The notes under the pieces are model-generated. The model was not told where the DNA came from and searched no databases. It worked only from the letters and a program-made list of their open reading frames with translations. From a virus, in the IMG/VR virus record IMGVR_UViG_3300047476_001491, positions 1 to 30,584 of that record: a stretch of DNA of 30,584 bases. One strand, 5' to 3'. Within the stretch, counting starts at the first letter, position 1; each line of letters begins with the position of its first letter. A program made the position numbers and the translations under genes. Shown here in pieces: positions 14,438 through 21,644 of this stretch.

Positions 14438-16261
14438 ATGGGAGCATTATTAGAATCAGGTCTCGTTGGTAATATAGGATTAAAACACCTTAAAGTTATC
14501 AAAGAAGACACAATTAACAAGTGGGACAAATTAGGTTTCCTTGAAGGTCTGAAAGGACATATGAGAGAAAATGTGGCGCAACTTTATGAAAATCAAGCGT
14601 CATATTTGATTAACGAAGCATCTTCAACATCTGATACAGGTTCTTTTGAAACTGTTGTATTTCCAATTGTTAGGAGAGTATTCTCAAAACTTTTGGCTAA
14701 CGATATCGTTTCAGTACAAGCAATGAACTTACCTATCGGTAAATTGTTCTACTTTGTACCTAATATCCAGAATTATACTGACGCAAGTACACCATCAAAT
14801 GGTATTCATTACCCACCTTATGGTGCACCTGGTGGACCTGCAACACCAAATGAGGGTTATAAGTATAACGAAGGTAGAGATCTTTATGATAGATTCTATG
14901 AAGGTAACGAACCAGCATTAGACCCTCCAGGTCTTTTCGATTATTCTAAGGGAGAATTTTCAGCGATTACAGGTTATGCTGTAACTGCGGTTTGGAATAG
15001 CACTACTTTGAATTTACAAACTTCTGCTTATACTATTAATGAAGGTCCTGATGGAGGTTCATACAGAAAAGTATTACTTATTATGTCAGGTTTTGCACAG
15101 AGTGCCGCAGGTAAATTAATAGGACCTGATGGTAACCCAATTGATACTGAATCGTTCTTATCTGATTTGACAATATATGGTAATACTGCCGATAATGGAA
15201 CTGTTGCTGCTTTAGGTGCAGGTCCGTTCTTATTCAGAGTTGTAACTCAAAGATATGGAAAGGGTATTGTTCAATATGGAAATGCAAATGATACTTCAGT
15301 ATTCCCTAATGATAGAACTGATGGAGGACAATGGGATAATATTTGTACTGTAGATGGTCAAATTTATTTGGAAGTTGACCTTTCTACTCCTACATGTATT
15401 AGCTGTGGTGGTTCTTTAGATGGTTACACAGGTGTAACGTTCTCATCAAATACTGATACCAACAGTGCGTTTATTCCTGTTTACAGACTATACAAAAACT
15501 TAGAATTCGAAGACAGAATTGGTGAAGTTTCTTTCGACCTTATGTCTGTTACAGTTTCAGTTACTGAAAGAAAGTTAAGAGCTCAATGGTCACCTGAAAT
15601 GGCACAAGACGTTGCTGCTTTCCACAATATCGACGCAGAGGCAGAACTTACAGCTTTATTGTCTGAACAAGTTGCGGCTGAAATCGACAGAGAGATTTTG
15701 AGAGACCTTAGAAAAGGCGCAGCTTGGAATCTTAGATGGGATTACAATGGTTGGAAGAGATTAGGTTCAAATGCAGTTCCTTACACTCAAAAAGACTGGA
15801 ACCAAACGTTGATTACTGCAATTAACCAAATTTCGGCTCAGATTCACAAATCTACTTTGAGAGGAGGTGCTAACTGGATCGTTGTTTCTTCAGAAATTAG
15901 TGCGATTTTTGATGACTTGGAATACTTCCACGTATCAAATGCCGCTCCTGAACAAGACCAGTACAATATGGGTATTGAAAGAGTAGGTACTTTGGCAGGT
16001 AGATATCAAGTATATAGAGACCCTTATTTCCCACCTAACCAAGTGTTGTTGGGTCACAAAGGAACATCATTACTTGACACAGGTTATATTTACGCACCAT
16101 ACGTTCCATTACAACTTACACCTACAATGTATAACCCATTCAACTTTACACCAATCAAAGGTATCATGACAAGATACGCGAAAAAAATGGTGAACAACCG
16201 CTTCTATGGCCGGATTACTGTTGATGGTGTTAGAACGTTTGATTTAAGAGAATTGAGATAA
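14438..16261 (+). CDS. 23: Major capsid protein (T4 gp23-like)
   Basis: 607 residues. Forms the hexamers of the head shell after prohead maturation. N-terminal propeptide: helical, with HMRENVAQLYENQASYLINE ending at residue 60. LINE-A fits the L/I-x-E rule of T4 gp21, so cleavage is predicted after E60 (T4 gp23 is cut after E65). Next come FETVVFPIVRRVFSKLLAND at 70-89 and IVSVQAMNLPIGKLFYF at 90-106, the conserved HK97-fold start of the family. The C-terminal part has WSPEMAQDVAAFHNIDAEAE and a final YGRITVDG segment. Longer than T4 gp23 (521), with the extra length in the middle (about 120-350), probably insertion domains. Starts after an A-rich leader. Confidence 0.95.
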   Translation: MGALLESGLVGNIGLKHLKVIKEDTINKWDKLGFLEGLKGHMRENVAQLYENQASYLINEASSTSDTGSFETVVFPIVRRVFSKLLANDIVSVQAMNLPIGKLFYFVPNIQNYTDASTPSNGIHYPPYGAPGGPATPNEGYKYNEGRDLYDRFYEGNEPALDPPGLFDYSKGEFSAITGYAVTAVWNSTTLNLQTSAYTINEGPDGGSYRKVLLIMSGFAQSAAGKLIGPDGNPIDTESFLSDLTIYGNTADNGTVAALGAGPFLFRVVTQRYGKGIVQYGNANDTSVFPNDRTDGGQWDNICTVDGQIYLEVDLSTPTCISCGGSLDGYTGVTFSSNTDTNSAFIPVYRLYKNLEFEDRIGEVSFDLMSVTVSVTERKLRAQWSPEMAQDVAAFHNIDAEAELTALLSEQVAAEIDREILRDLRKGAAWNLRWDYNGWKRLGSNAVPYTQKDWNQTLITAINQISAQIHKSTLRGGANWIVVSSEISAIFDDLEYFHVSNAAPEQDQYNMGIERVGTLAGRYQVYRDPYFPPNQVLLGHKGTSLLDTGYIYAPYVPLQLTPTMYNPFNFTPIKGIMTRYAKKMVNNRFYGRITVDGVRTFDLRELR

Positions 16262-16279
16262 TCGATTTCTTATGAATAC

Positions 16280-16313
16280 AAAAAAAGGGACAATTTATTG
16301 TCCCTTTTTTTTA
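16280..16313 (+). terminator. Rho-independent terminator after major capsid gene
   Basis: AAAAAAAGGGACAAT and ATTGTCCCTTTTTTT pair around a short TT loop, with flanking A- and T-runs that may allow bidirectional action. Confidence 0.92.
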
Positions 16314-16351
16314 TTTCATATTAAATAATAGTTTTTTTGGATTAAAATATT

Positions 16352-16360
16352 ATATTTATA
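16352..16360 (+). promoter_or_regulatory. Late-promoter-like motif ATATTTATA before HNH gene
   Basis: Ends only 3 nt before the HNH ATG. Any transcript starting downstream of the motif would lack the usual leader, so its role for this gene is uncertain. Confidence 0.3.
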
Positions 16361-16363
16361 TAT

Positions 16364-17047
16364 ATGAAGAAATATATCCCATCCCAAGAAGAGATTGAGG
16401 TCATCCTTAAAATGTACAATGAAGATTTACTCGGAAGTCAAACAATTTCAGAAAAAATGGGATTAAATAAACAACAGGTATTGAGAATTCTTAAAGAGAG
16501 TGGTGTTATTTTAGGACCTTCAGGTAGAAGATTCCTTGGTGGTAAAAAAGTTGCCGATAAAAAATATCGTGAAAAAAATAAAGAGAAATTAAGTGACAAT
16601 CATAAAGTTTGGTCTGAAAATAATAGATTCCATTTAAATAATTATCACAAGTCGTGGAGAGAAAAAAATATTTACAAACACAGAGAAAATAAAAGGAATT
16701 ATGAAAAAACACGAAAAAATAATGACCCCATATATAAATTAATAAATAATTTCAGAACTGCGATATATCAAGTATTAAAAGAAAACAATGTTCAAAAAAA
16801 TGGTCATTATTTTGATATTCTTAAATACTCACCAAATGATTTAATTGACCATTTAGAAAGACAATTTACTGATGGTATGACATGGGAAAATTATGGTAAA
16901 TGGCATGTTGACCATATTCAACCAATTTCATCGTTCAATATTAGAGAAATTGGAGATGAAGAATTTATAAAATGTTGGTCTTTAAAGAATTTACAACCAT
17001 TGTGGGGTGAAGACAATATTCGTAAATCTAATAAGATTATAAATTAA
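16364..17047 (+). CDS. Free-standing HNH endonuclease with N-terminal helix-turn-helix
   Basis: 227 residues. N-terminal helix-turn-helix of the resolvase type (QTISEKMGLNKQQVLRILKE at about 26-45), a middle region very rich in Lys, Asn and Arg, and a C-terminal HNH nuclease: WHVDHIQPISSFNI from 180 with H181, D183 and H184, then CWSLKNLQPLWGEDNIRKSN from 204 with N209 and N218. This domain order is common in phage homing endonucleases. The gene sits alone between the capsid terminator and a hairpin cluster, as expected for a mobile endonuclease placed next to, not inside, a conserved gene. Whether it cuts the capsid gene of related phages cannot be told here. Confidence 0.9.
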   Translation: MKKYIPSQEEIEVILKMYNEDLLGSQTISEKMGLNKQQVLRILKESGVILGPSGRRFLGGKKVADKKYREKNKEKLSDNHKVWSENNRFHLNNYHKSWREKNIYKHRENKRNYEKTRKNNDPIYKLINNFRTAIYQVLKENNVQKNGHYFDILKYSPNDLIDHLERQFTDGMTWENYGKWHVDHIQPISSFNIREIGDEEFIKCWSLKNLQPLWGEDNIRKSNKIIN

Positions 17048-17070
17048 TTCTGTTATTATATTAGAAAAAT

Positions 17071-17180
17071 GGGTAGGGTGTTGTATCTGAATCGTTCCTT
17101 CCTACCCTTACTAAATTAGGATTTTCCACCTAATTGGTGTAATTGATTTATTTGTATCTAAATCGTTGACATCAATTACA
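17071..17180 (+). ncRNA. Cluster of three hairpins, candidate structured RNA
   Basis: Stem 1: GGGTAGG (17071-17077) with CCTACCC (17101-17107), 23-nt loop. Stem 2: AATTAGG (17114-17120) with CCTAATT (17129-17135), 8-nt loop. Stem 3: TGTAATTGAT (17138-17147) with ATCAATTACA (17171-17180), 23-nt loop. All stems are perfect. The loops of stems 1 and 3 share TTGTATCTrAATCGTT (17081-17096 and 17152-17167; 15 of 16 identical) although their stems differ entirely. It begins 23 nt after the HNH stop and ends before the promoter-like motif of the next gene. It could be a structured 3' UTR, a separate RNA, or a DNA-level element such as a protein- or nuclease-binding site. No T-run follows, so it is not a simple terminator. 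Confidence 0.4.
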
Positions 17181-17218
17181 TTTAAATTGTAAGACTTATA
17201 ACTATTATAGTTTAATAA

Positions 17219-17227
17219 ATATTTATA
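17219..17227 (+). promoter_or_regulatory. Late-promoter-like motif ATATTTATA
   Basis: Lies 12 nt before the ATG at 17240 in the context AATATTTATAAAAAAAA, nearly the same as at 10406. With the hairpin cluster it fills the 192-nt gap after the HNH gene. Confidence 0.45.
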
Positions 17228-17239
17228 AAAAAAATAGAT

Positions 17240-18355
17240 ATGATAAAACAAACTTGGAATATAAGTAGTTCAGAAAAAGAAAGAATTTTGAGACTTCATA
17301 AGTCGGCAACTCAAAATCAATATTTAATAAAAGAGCAAGAAACAGAGCAACCTGAAACAGATATACAAGGTAAAGTAAAAATAGTTGAAGATGAATTTAC
17401 TTTCAACTTTAATTTTAAATCAGGTCATTGGAGTGTAAATGCTGAAAGTTCTGCAGAAGACGGAACTACAATCGTTGACCAAGTTGCCGGTGTTATCACT
17501 AACCTGAAGAATTTCCTTAGTCAATATCTTTATCCTCAAATTACAAAGATAGATATTGTTTCTGGTGAGTCGGCGGTTACAAATTATGATAGAGAAATTG
17601 AAGGTAAGAACGTAGAATTACCTAAAGGTGAATTGGCAAAAAGAAGAAATGATACACTTAAAAAATTGTTTCAAACTTATTTAAATGATTTAATTAACGC
17701 TGGTTTAATTCAGAAATTACCTGAATTTACAGAAGAAGTGGTTCAGGGAACTGAAACTGAAAAGGGTGAGGCTGCTAATTTGGAACAATTCGTTAAGGTT
17801 ACGATTTCAGTTAGAGGAGTTAAAAAACAAGTGGGTTGTAAATTAGGTGTTGATATAGTTGTTCAATATGATAAAGTTCCTGATACTGACCCAAAATTTC
17901 ACAGATGTAATGATGCGATATTCCAACTTACTTTGAATAATGTTCCTGTTGGAGAGGAGGGTGACCCTGATAGTAGATTTAACTTAAATAATTTCCCACA
18001 TGGTCAATCGGTTAAGAAAAATCTAATAATAAGTCCTACGTTAGCACAAAGAATCCTCGGGACAATGAAAAATCCTGAAGATGAGAATGAACCTATCATT
18101 ATGAGGTTAATATGTAAAACTTTGGGGACATGCCATGATTCACCTATGTTGATGACAATATTTGATAAACAAGGTAATGTCGTTGGAGGTCCATCTTATT
18201 TTGGTGCATCTGATAAAGGTGAAGATAGAATGAAGGCAAATGAATATAGAGAAATCGGTAGTATCAATAAATGTGGTAAAATATTAACAGTTAAAGATTG
18301 GTTTTCCGACACTAAAAAAGAAATAGAGGCGGCGCAATCTACTGAACCTAAATAA
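17240..18355 (+). CDS. Probable virion protein with weak OmpA-like segment
   Basis: 371 residues; family not recognised. The N-terminus (SSSEKERILRLHKSATQNQY, then LIKE-QE) has the look of a removable head-targeting peptide: a basic amphipathic helix followed by an I-x-E site. A segment near 105-155 (ITKIDIVSGESAVTN, then LPKGELAKRRNDTLKKLF) loosely resembles the OmpA-like peptidoglycan-binding fold, but key residues are not certain. The C-terminal half is beta-rich with scattered Cys and includes FNLNNFPHGQSVKKNLII. No signal peptide or membrane helix. Preceded by a strong late-promoter-like motif, so late expression is likely. Confidence 0.7.
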   Translation: MIKQTWNISSSEKERILRLHKSATQNQYLIKEQETEQPETDIQGKVKIVEDEFTFNFNFKSGHWSVNAESSAEDGTTIVDQVAGVITNLKNFLSQYLYPQITKIDIVSGESAVTNYDREIEGKNVELPKGELAKRRNDTLKKLFQTYLNDLINAGLIQKLPEFTEEVVQGTETEKGEAANLEQFVKVTISVRGVKKQVGCKLGVDIVVQYDKVPDTDPKFHRCNDAIFQLTLNNVPVGEEGDPDSRFNLNNFPHGQSVKKNLIISPTLAQRILGTMKNPEDENEPIIMRLICKTLGTCHDSPMLMTIFDKQGNVVGGPSYFGASDKGEDRMKANEYREIGSINKCGKILTVKDWFSDTKKEIEAAQSTEPK

Positions 18356-18371
18356 ATCAATTTGATTTATT
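18351..18371. terminator. AT-rich hairpin between convergent genes
   Basis: AATAAATCAA-T-TTGATTTATT is a perfect inverted repeat that spans the stop codons of the convergent genes ending at 18355 and 18357. It could act as a weak bidirectional terminator, although the stem has only two G-C pairs. Confidence 0.4.
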
Positions 18372-18608
18372 GTTTTGTTCTTTAATTCTTTTTGTTGTCT
18401 CCTCAACTATTTTATCCCATTTTTGGTTAAACTCAATTAAGGACATAACTTTCCCGTTATGGAGGGTGACATACTCAATCGTATCTTGTCTATTACAAAG
18501 ACCGAAAGTTCGTTTTTTTTCAATAACCACACCATCTAAAATTGTAATTCGTTGTGTTCTACAAGAACAAACAATAACAATGAATAAAAACAAGGTTAAT
18601 TTTTTCAT
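18357..18608 (-). CDS. Small lipoprotein
   Basis: 83 residues from the ATG at 18608 (MKKLTLFLFIVIVCSCRTQR); a start nine codons upstream would spoil the signal peptide. Lys-rich n-region, hydrophobic core, and lipobox V-C-S-C with Cys16 as the likely lipidated residue; SC followed by R/K-T-Q is common in Bacteroidota lipoproteins. The mature part is about 67 residues, polar, with a helical basic C-terminus. Possible roles are an outer-membrane spanin subunit or a superinfection-exclusion lipoprotein. No partner gene with a membrane anchor is adjacent, so neither is assigned. Confidence 0.72.
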   Translation of the reverse strand: MKKLTLFLFIVIVCSCRTQRITILDGVVIEKKRTFGLCNRQDTIEYVTLHNGKVMSLIEFNQKWDKIVEETTKRIKEQNNKSN

Positions 18609-18650
18609 TGGTGAATTTTTTGGCAATTTAAGCATTTAAAATAAAATAAG

Positions 18651-18722
18651 AGATTCTGGGGTGATATTTTTTTTAAAATGTATCTGAGGTAACAATTTTA
18701 ATTAAAAATTCACCAGAGTCTT
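18651..18722 (-). repeat. Imperfect inverted repeat in 113-nt gap
   Basis: AGATTCTGGggTGA (18651-18664) pairs with TCACCAGAGTCT (18710-18721) with one mismatch and a 2-nt bulge; the AT-rich inner part can extend the pairing. It starts at the 3' end of the gene at 18722, so on the minus strand it would form a hairpin after that gene. No other feature is seen in 18609-18721. Confidence 0.35.
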
Positions 18723-18946
18723 TAGAATTGGTCCAAATCATTATTATTTAGTATTCTGATAGACTTCGATACTAGTTCAGATTCCAAAAGATTAAAAATT
18801 CCTGATTTATACGCATATTGTAAAGATTGTGTTATAATGTGCTTTGTTTGTTTTTCATCTAAATTATCAATTAGACTTGTTAAATCTTCAGTAGAATAAA
18901 ATGGTATGCTTCCAAATAATACTCCGATAGGTTGTTTTTGCTCCAT
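18722..18946 (-). CDS. Small helical protein of unknown function
   Basis: 74 residues from the ATG at 18946 (MEQKQPIGVLFGSIPFYSTE); a longer reading from further upstream would run through the promoter region and adds an unlikely leader. Mostly helical: DLTSLIDNLDEKQTKHIITQ, then SLQYAYKSGIFNLLESELVS. No known domain. Divergent from the gene at 18973; the ATATTTAT motif at 18951-18958 lies between them and reads ATAAATAT toward this gene, 4 nt before its ATG. Confidence 0.6.
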   Translation of the reverse strand: MEQKQPIGVLFGSIPFYSTEDLTSLIDNLDEKQTKHIITQSLQYAYKSGIFNLLESELVSKSIRILNNNDLDQF

Positions 18947-18950
18947 AATA

Positions 18951-18958
18951 ATATTTAT
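18951..18958 (+). promoter_or_regulatory. ATATTTAT motif between divergent genes
   Basis: Lies 14 nt before the ATG at 18973 on the plus strand and 4 nt before the ATG at 18946 on the minus strand. It reads ATATTTAT only toward the plus-strand gene. Confidence 0.35.
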
Positions 18959-18972
18959 TGATAAAGAAATAT

Positions 18973-19662
18973 ATGAATAAAAAACCAATAAAAGAAGCGA
19001 CAGGTTCTGGAAGTTCAGGAAAATTTAAAACACCTATTGTATTGGCACCTGAAGTTTGGAAGGATAAAGAATTGGCACCATTTACCGAACCTGTTTATTC
19101 ATATACAAATGCGGAACTTGCGTATGAAGAAGCGGATGGTGATTTTAAAGAGAGCCCACAAAAACGAGCGGAAATCGAAAGAAAAACAAAACATGTTTCC
19201 GCTAAAGATGAATATTTAAAACAATTTTATACAGGACAAACAGATGAGGATGGAAACCCCATTAATCAAACTATGAGTGGATTACCAATGAAAGAAGAAT
19301 TATTGAGAGAAGATTTGGCAGTTTGGTTTGGAACCAAGAAAAAACCTAAGGGTAGTAAACAACCTAAGGGTCCGTGGGTTAATATATGTAGGAAAGATAA
19401 AGATGGAAAACATCCTCCGTGTGGAAGACCTGAAGCAGATTCTAAAGGATATCCTAAATGTAGAGCTGCAGGTGTTGCGGGGAAAATGACTGACTCACAG
19501 AAAAAGGCGGCATGCTCACAAAAAAGAAGAGAGGAAAAGAAGGAACCTAAGGTGGGTAAAGGTAATAAACCTACTATGGTCTCATATAAACCAAAAGGGT
19601 CAAAGAACGAATCCTTAACCCTTTTAATTAAAAATATTTTAAGAGAAAATATTAAAGGTTAG
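18973..19662 (+). CDS. DUF5872-like protein, probable virion component
   Basis: 229 residues from the ATG at 18973; a TTG at 18958 would overlap the promoter-like motif. The N-terminus reads MNKKPIKE-ATGSG, a short basic peptide with an I-x-E site like those cut by the prohead protease. The domain at about 117-190 (LREDLAVWFGTKKKPKGSKQ, then PWVNICRKDKDGKHPPCGRP, then YPKCRAAGVAGKMT) has the Cys- and Lys-rich pattern I associate with DUF5872, whose function is not known. A basic linker and a short C-terminal helix (ESLTLLIKNILREN) follow. Convergent with the next gene, overlapping by 4 nt. Confidence 0.75.
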   Translation: MNKKPIKEATGSGSSGKFKTPIVLAPEVWKDKELAPFTEPVYSYTNAELAYEEADGDFKESPQKRAEIERKTKHVSAKDEYLKQFYTGQTDEDGNPINQTMSGLPMKEELLREDLAVWFGTKKKPKGSKQPKGPWVNICRKDKDGKHPPCGRPEADSKGYPKCRAAGVAGKMTDSQKKAACSQKRREEKKEPKVGKGNKPTMVSYKPKGSKNESLTLLIKNILRENIKG

Positions 19663-20123
19663 CAGTAAGGTGCAGAACATTTTTTCTTTCCATCAGTTCC
19701 TGGCATTTTACCTTTACACACTTGAACCGCGTATCCATTTGCGTAAGCACTGGGATAAACCTTAAATTTGGCTTTGGCTGCCGACTTACCCCTAGCACAT
19801 AACTTAGTCCCCGCCTTTTTTCTACCTTCATTTAAATCTTCTTCATAATCAAGATAATCGGATGACTTATTTTTTTCATTCATTATGAAATCGAACACTT
19901 GGTCCATATTTGTTTTTGCCTCACTTATATGGTCATCGGCCCAATCGTGACCATTAGTTAAGATTTCATCAATCATATCTCGGTCCATTTCGAGTAACAT
20001 TTCACATTGTCTTTTTATTTGTTCCAAGTTACTGAAAAACATGTAATTTGTTTGTTCTTGTTCTGACAATACTTTTTTAACTAGTCTATTTATGTCAGAT
20101 TCTTTTAATTTAATTGTTCTCAT
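19659..20123 (-). CDS. Protein with head-targeting-like N-terminus and Cys-rich basic C-terminal module
   Basis: 154 residues. The N-terminal 21 residues (MRTIKLKESDINRLVKKVLS) form a basic amphipathic helix followed by L-S-E, a possible prohead protease site. The middle is acidic and helical. The C-terminal module (about 105-154) is compact and basic with four Cys: GTKLCARGKSAAKAKFKVYP, then ANGYAVQVCKGKMPG and KKCSAPYC. I have seen this module type at the ends of phage and large-virus proteins; function not known. It overlaps the upstream tail-like gene by 4 nt (ATGA), so it is translated as part of the minus-strand structural operon. Confidence 0.72.
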   Translation of the reverse strand: MRTIKLKESDINRLVKKVLSEQEQTNYMFFSNLEQIKRQCEMLLEMDRDMIDEILTNGHDWADDHISEAKTNMDQVFDFIMNEKNKSSDYLDYEEDLNEGRKKAGTKLCARGKSAAKAKFKVYPSAYANGYAVQVCKGKMPGTDGKKKCSAPYC

Positions 20124-21622
20124 TTTTTATTTACGATTTGAAAGGTTAATTCTCTTTTATAAGTATCTTTTTCTCCTGAAGTATTCACTTGAATATCTAC
20201 ATAATATTGATTTGGAATTTTATCTCTCATATCAAAAATAAAATAGTATTCATTTGGGGTTCTATTGATTGGTGTCCAATCTTGGACTTGAACTTCGGTT
20301 GTTCCTTCTTTAACATATACTCTATAAAATGCTGATATATTTTGTAGGAGTTGTTGTCCTGTGTAGGCTTTTTTGATTGTTACACCGACTTTTCGTATAT
20401 CGCTATTCAGTATTTTTTCATTTTGTAGGATTCCATAAAAATCAAATCCAAATTTTTGTGGTTCTTTGGATAAAGGACCGATTTGGATTCCGGCATTATA
20501 TTGTTGTAAAGTAAACTGATTGGTTACATTTGGGATGGCCTCTCCGTTTATTTCTAAATTTGACCAAGTGTCGTAAAACATACAAGGTGTTGGATATCCT
20601 GAAAATCCATTTGGAACAATAACTTCATAGACTCCTTTTGTTATTAGACAGGTTGTTAGATTTGACATTCCTGGAACTATTCCACCATTTCTATCTTCTA
20701 TTGAGACGCTTGGTAAATTATCTAAATTCACCAAATCTCCATTTTGATATACATAAAGGAATAATCTATTTGTTTGGTTTTTCAAGAACAGATTTCTATC
20801 ATCTTGGATTAGGTCATTATAATTGGTTAATAAGTAAGGTTGATAGAAAGTTTGTGTGCTTTTTGAGAAGAATGCAACGCTGTAACTATCGGTAAGTCCT
20901 GTGATGTTCTCAACATCGGGGACATAAGCAATTCCCCAACCTGTGACACCTGTTATTGTTCCGTTTAACACACCATTAATTTCTTCGGTCATATCCATAT
21001 TGATATCCTCATTTCCGAGTTCAAAATGTTGTCTTGTAACTATTGTTAGGTCTGAATAATTAACCGAACCTTCATTTTTGTTGTTGTATATTCCGGGTTG
21101 TGACCAACTTGATATTGTGGTTGTTTGATACCAGTTTGATGGACGGGTTGAGAATGCTCTCTCATCAACATAAGTTAATGGTGTTTGACCTCCTTGACCA
21201 CTATTCTTGGTTAAGTTAAAATCGTTATAATCGTATCCTACACCTTCATCCCAAAGTTGGGGTTCACCGGTGTCTCCTGAAGTTTTTGGGATTCTGAATA
21301 GGATTAAATCAAATGAGGTTGCACGTCTTCGTGAATTGGTCATGAACGTATTTAAAAGTTCATTATCAAAAGAGGATGTGTTTGTCATCTTTAAGGTATG
21401 GGTCATACCTGTTGTGCAACCTGTTGAAATAACTCCTGAACTTATGTTTTCACGCAATAAATCCAAATCCAAATCGAAGATATATCTTGTGTAACCATAG
21501 TTCGGCACAATAAAATCCGATGCACCAAAATTCAATTCAATAACAGGATTCCTTGCAGTGTTGATATAGGAATTCGACGTTATTGTATTGTTCTTATTAA
21601 TATAGGAACGTAAAATTGACAT
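20120..21622 (-). CDS. Large beta-rich structural protein, probable tail or baseplate component
   Basis: 500 residues; family not recognised. Rich in Asn, Thr, Tyr and Gly with few Lys, low in helix, and without signal peptide or membrane segments: the typical composition of phage tail, fibre or baseplate proteins. Begins MSILRSYINKNNTITSNSYI and ends with a probable beta domain (YYFIFDMRDKIPNQYYVDIQ). It is the fifth gene of a minus-strand run that includes the gp5-like protein, and has its own ATATTTAT motif 14 nt upstream. Confidence 0.72.
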   Translation of the reverse strand: MSILRSYINKNNTITSNSYINTARNPVIELNFGASDFIVPNYGYTRYIFDLDLDLLRENISSGVISTGCTTGMTHTLKMTNTSSFDNELLNTFMTNSRRRATSFDLILFRIPKTSGDTGEPQLWDEGVGYDYNDFNLTKNSGQGGQTPLTYVDERAFSTRPSNWYQTTTISSWSQPGIYNNKNEGSVNYSDLTIVTRQHFELGNEDINMDMTEEINGVLNGTITGVTGWGIAYVPDVENITGLTDSYSVAFFSKSTQTFYQPYLLTNYNDLIQDDRNLFLKNQTNRLFLYVYQNGDLVNLDNLPSVSIEDRNGGIVPGMSNLTTCLITKGVYEVIVPNGFSGYPTPCMFYDTWSNLEINGEAIPNVTNQFTLQQYNAGIQIGPLSKEPQKFGFDFYGILQNEKILNSDIRKVGVTIKKAYTGQQLLQNISAFYRVYVKEGTTEVQVQDWTPINRTPNEYYFIFDMRDKIPNQYYVDIQVNTSGEKDTYKRELTFQIVNKK

Positions 21623-21636
21623 CTATTGTTTTTATA

Positions 21637-21644
21637 ATAAATAT
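21637..21644 (-). promoter_or_regulatory. Late-promoter-like motif ATATTTAT
   Basis: Overlaps the stop codon of the gene ending at 21644 and lies 14 nt before the ATG at 21622. Confidence 0.4.

Noticed and set aside
17069-17119. A 16-codon ORF (MGRVLYLNRSFLPLLN) across hairpin 1, with LYLNR also encoded in the loop of hairpin 3
   Set aside because: It is very short, lacks a leader of the usual kind, and is explained by the duplicated loop sequence; the second copy has no start codon in frame.
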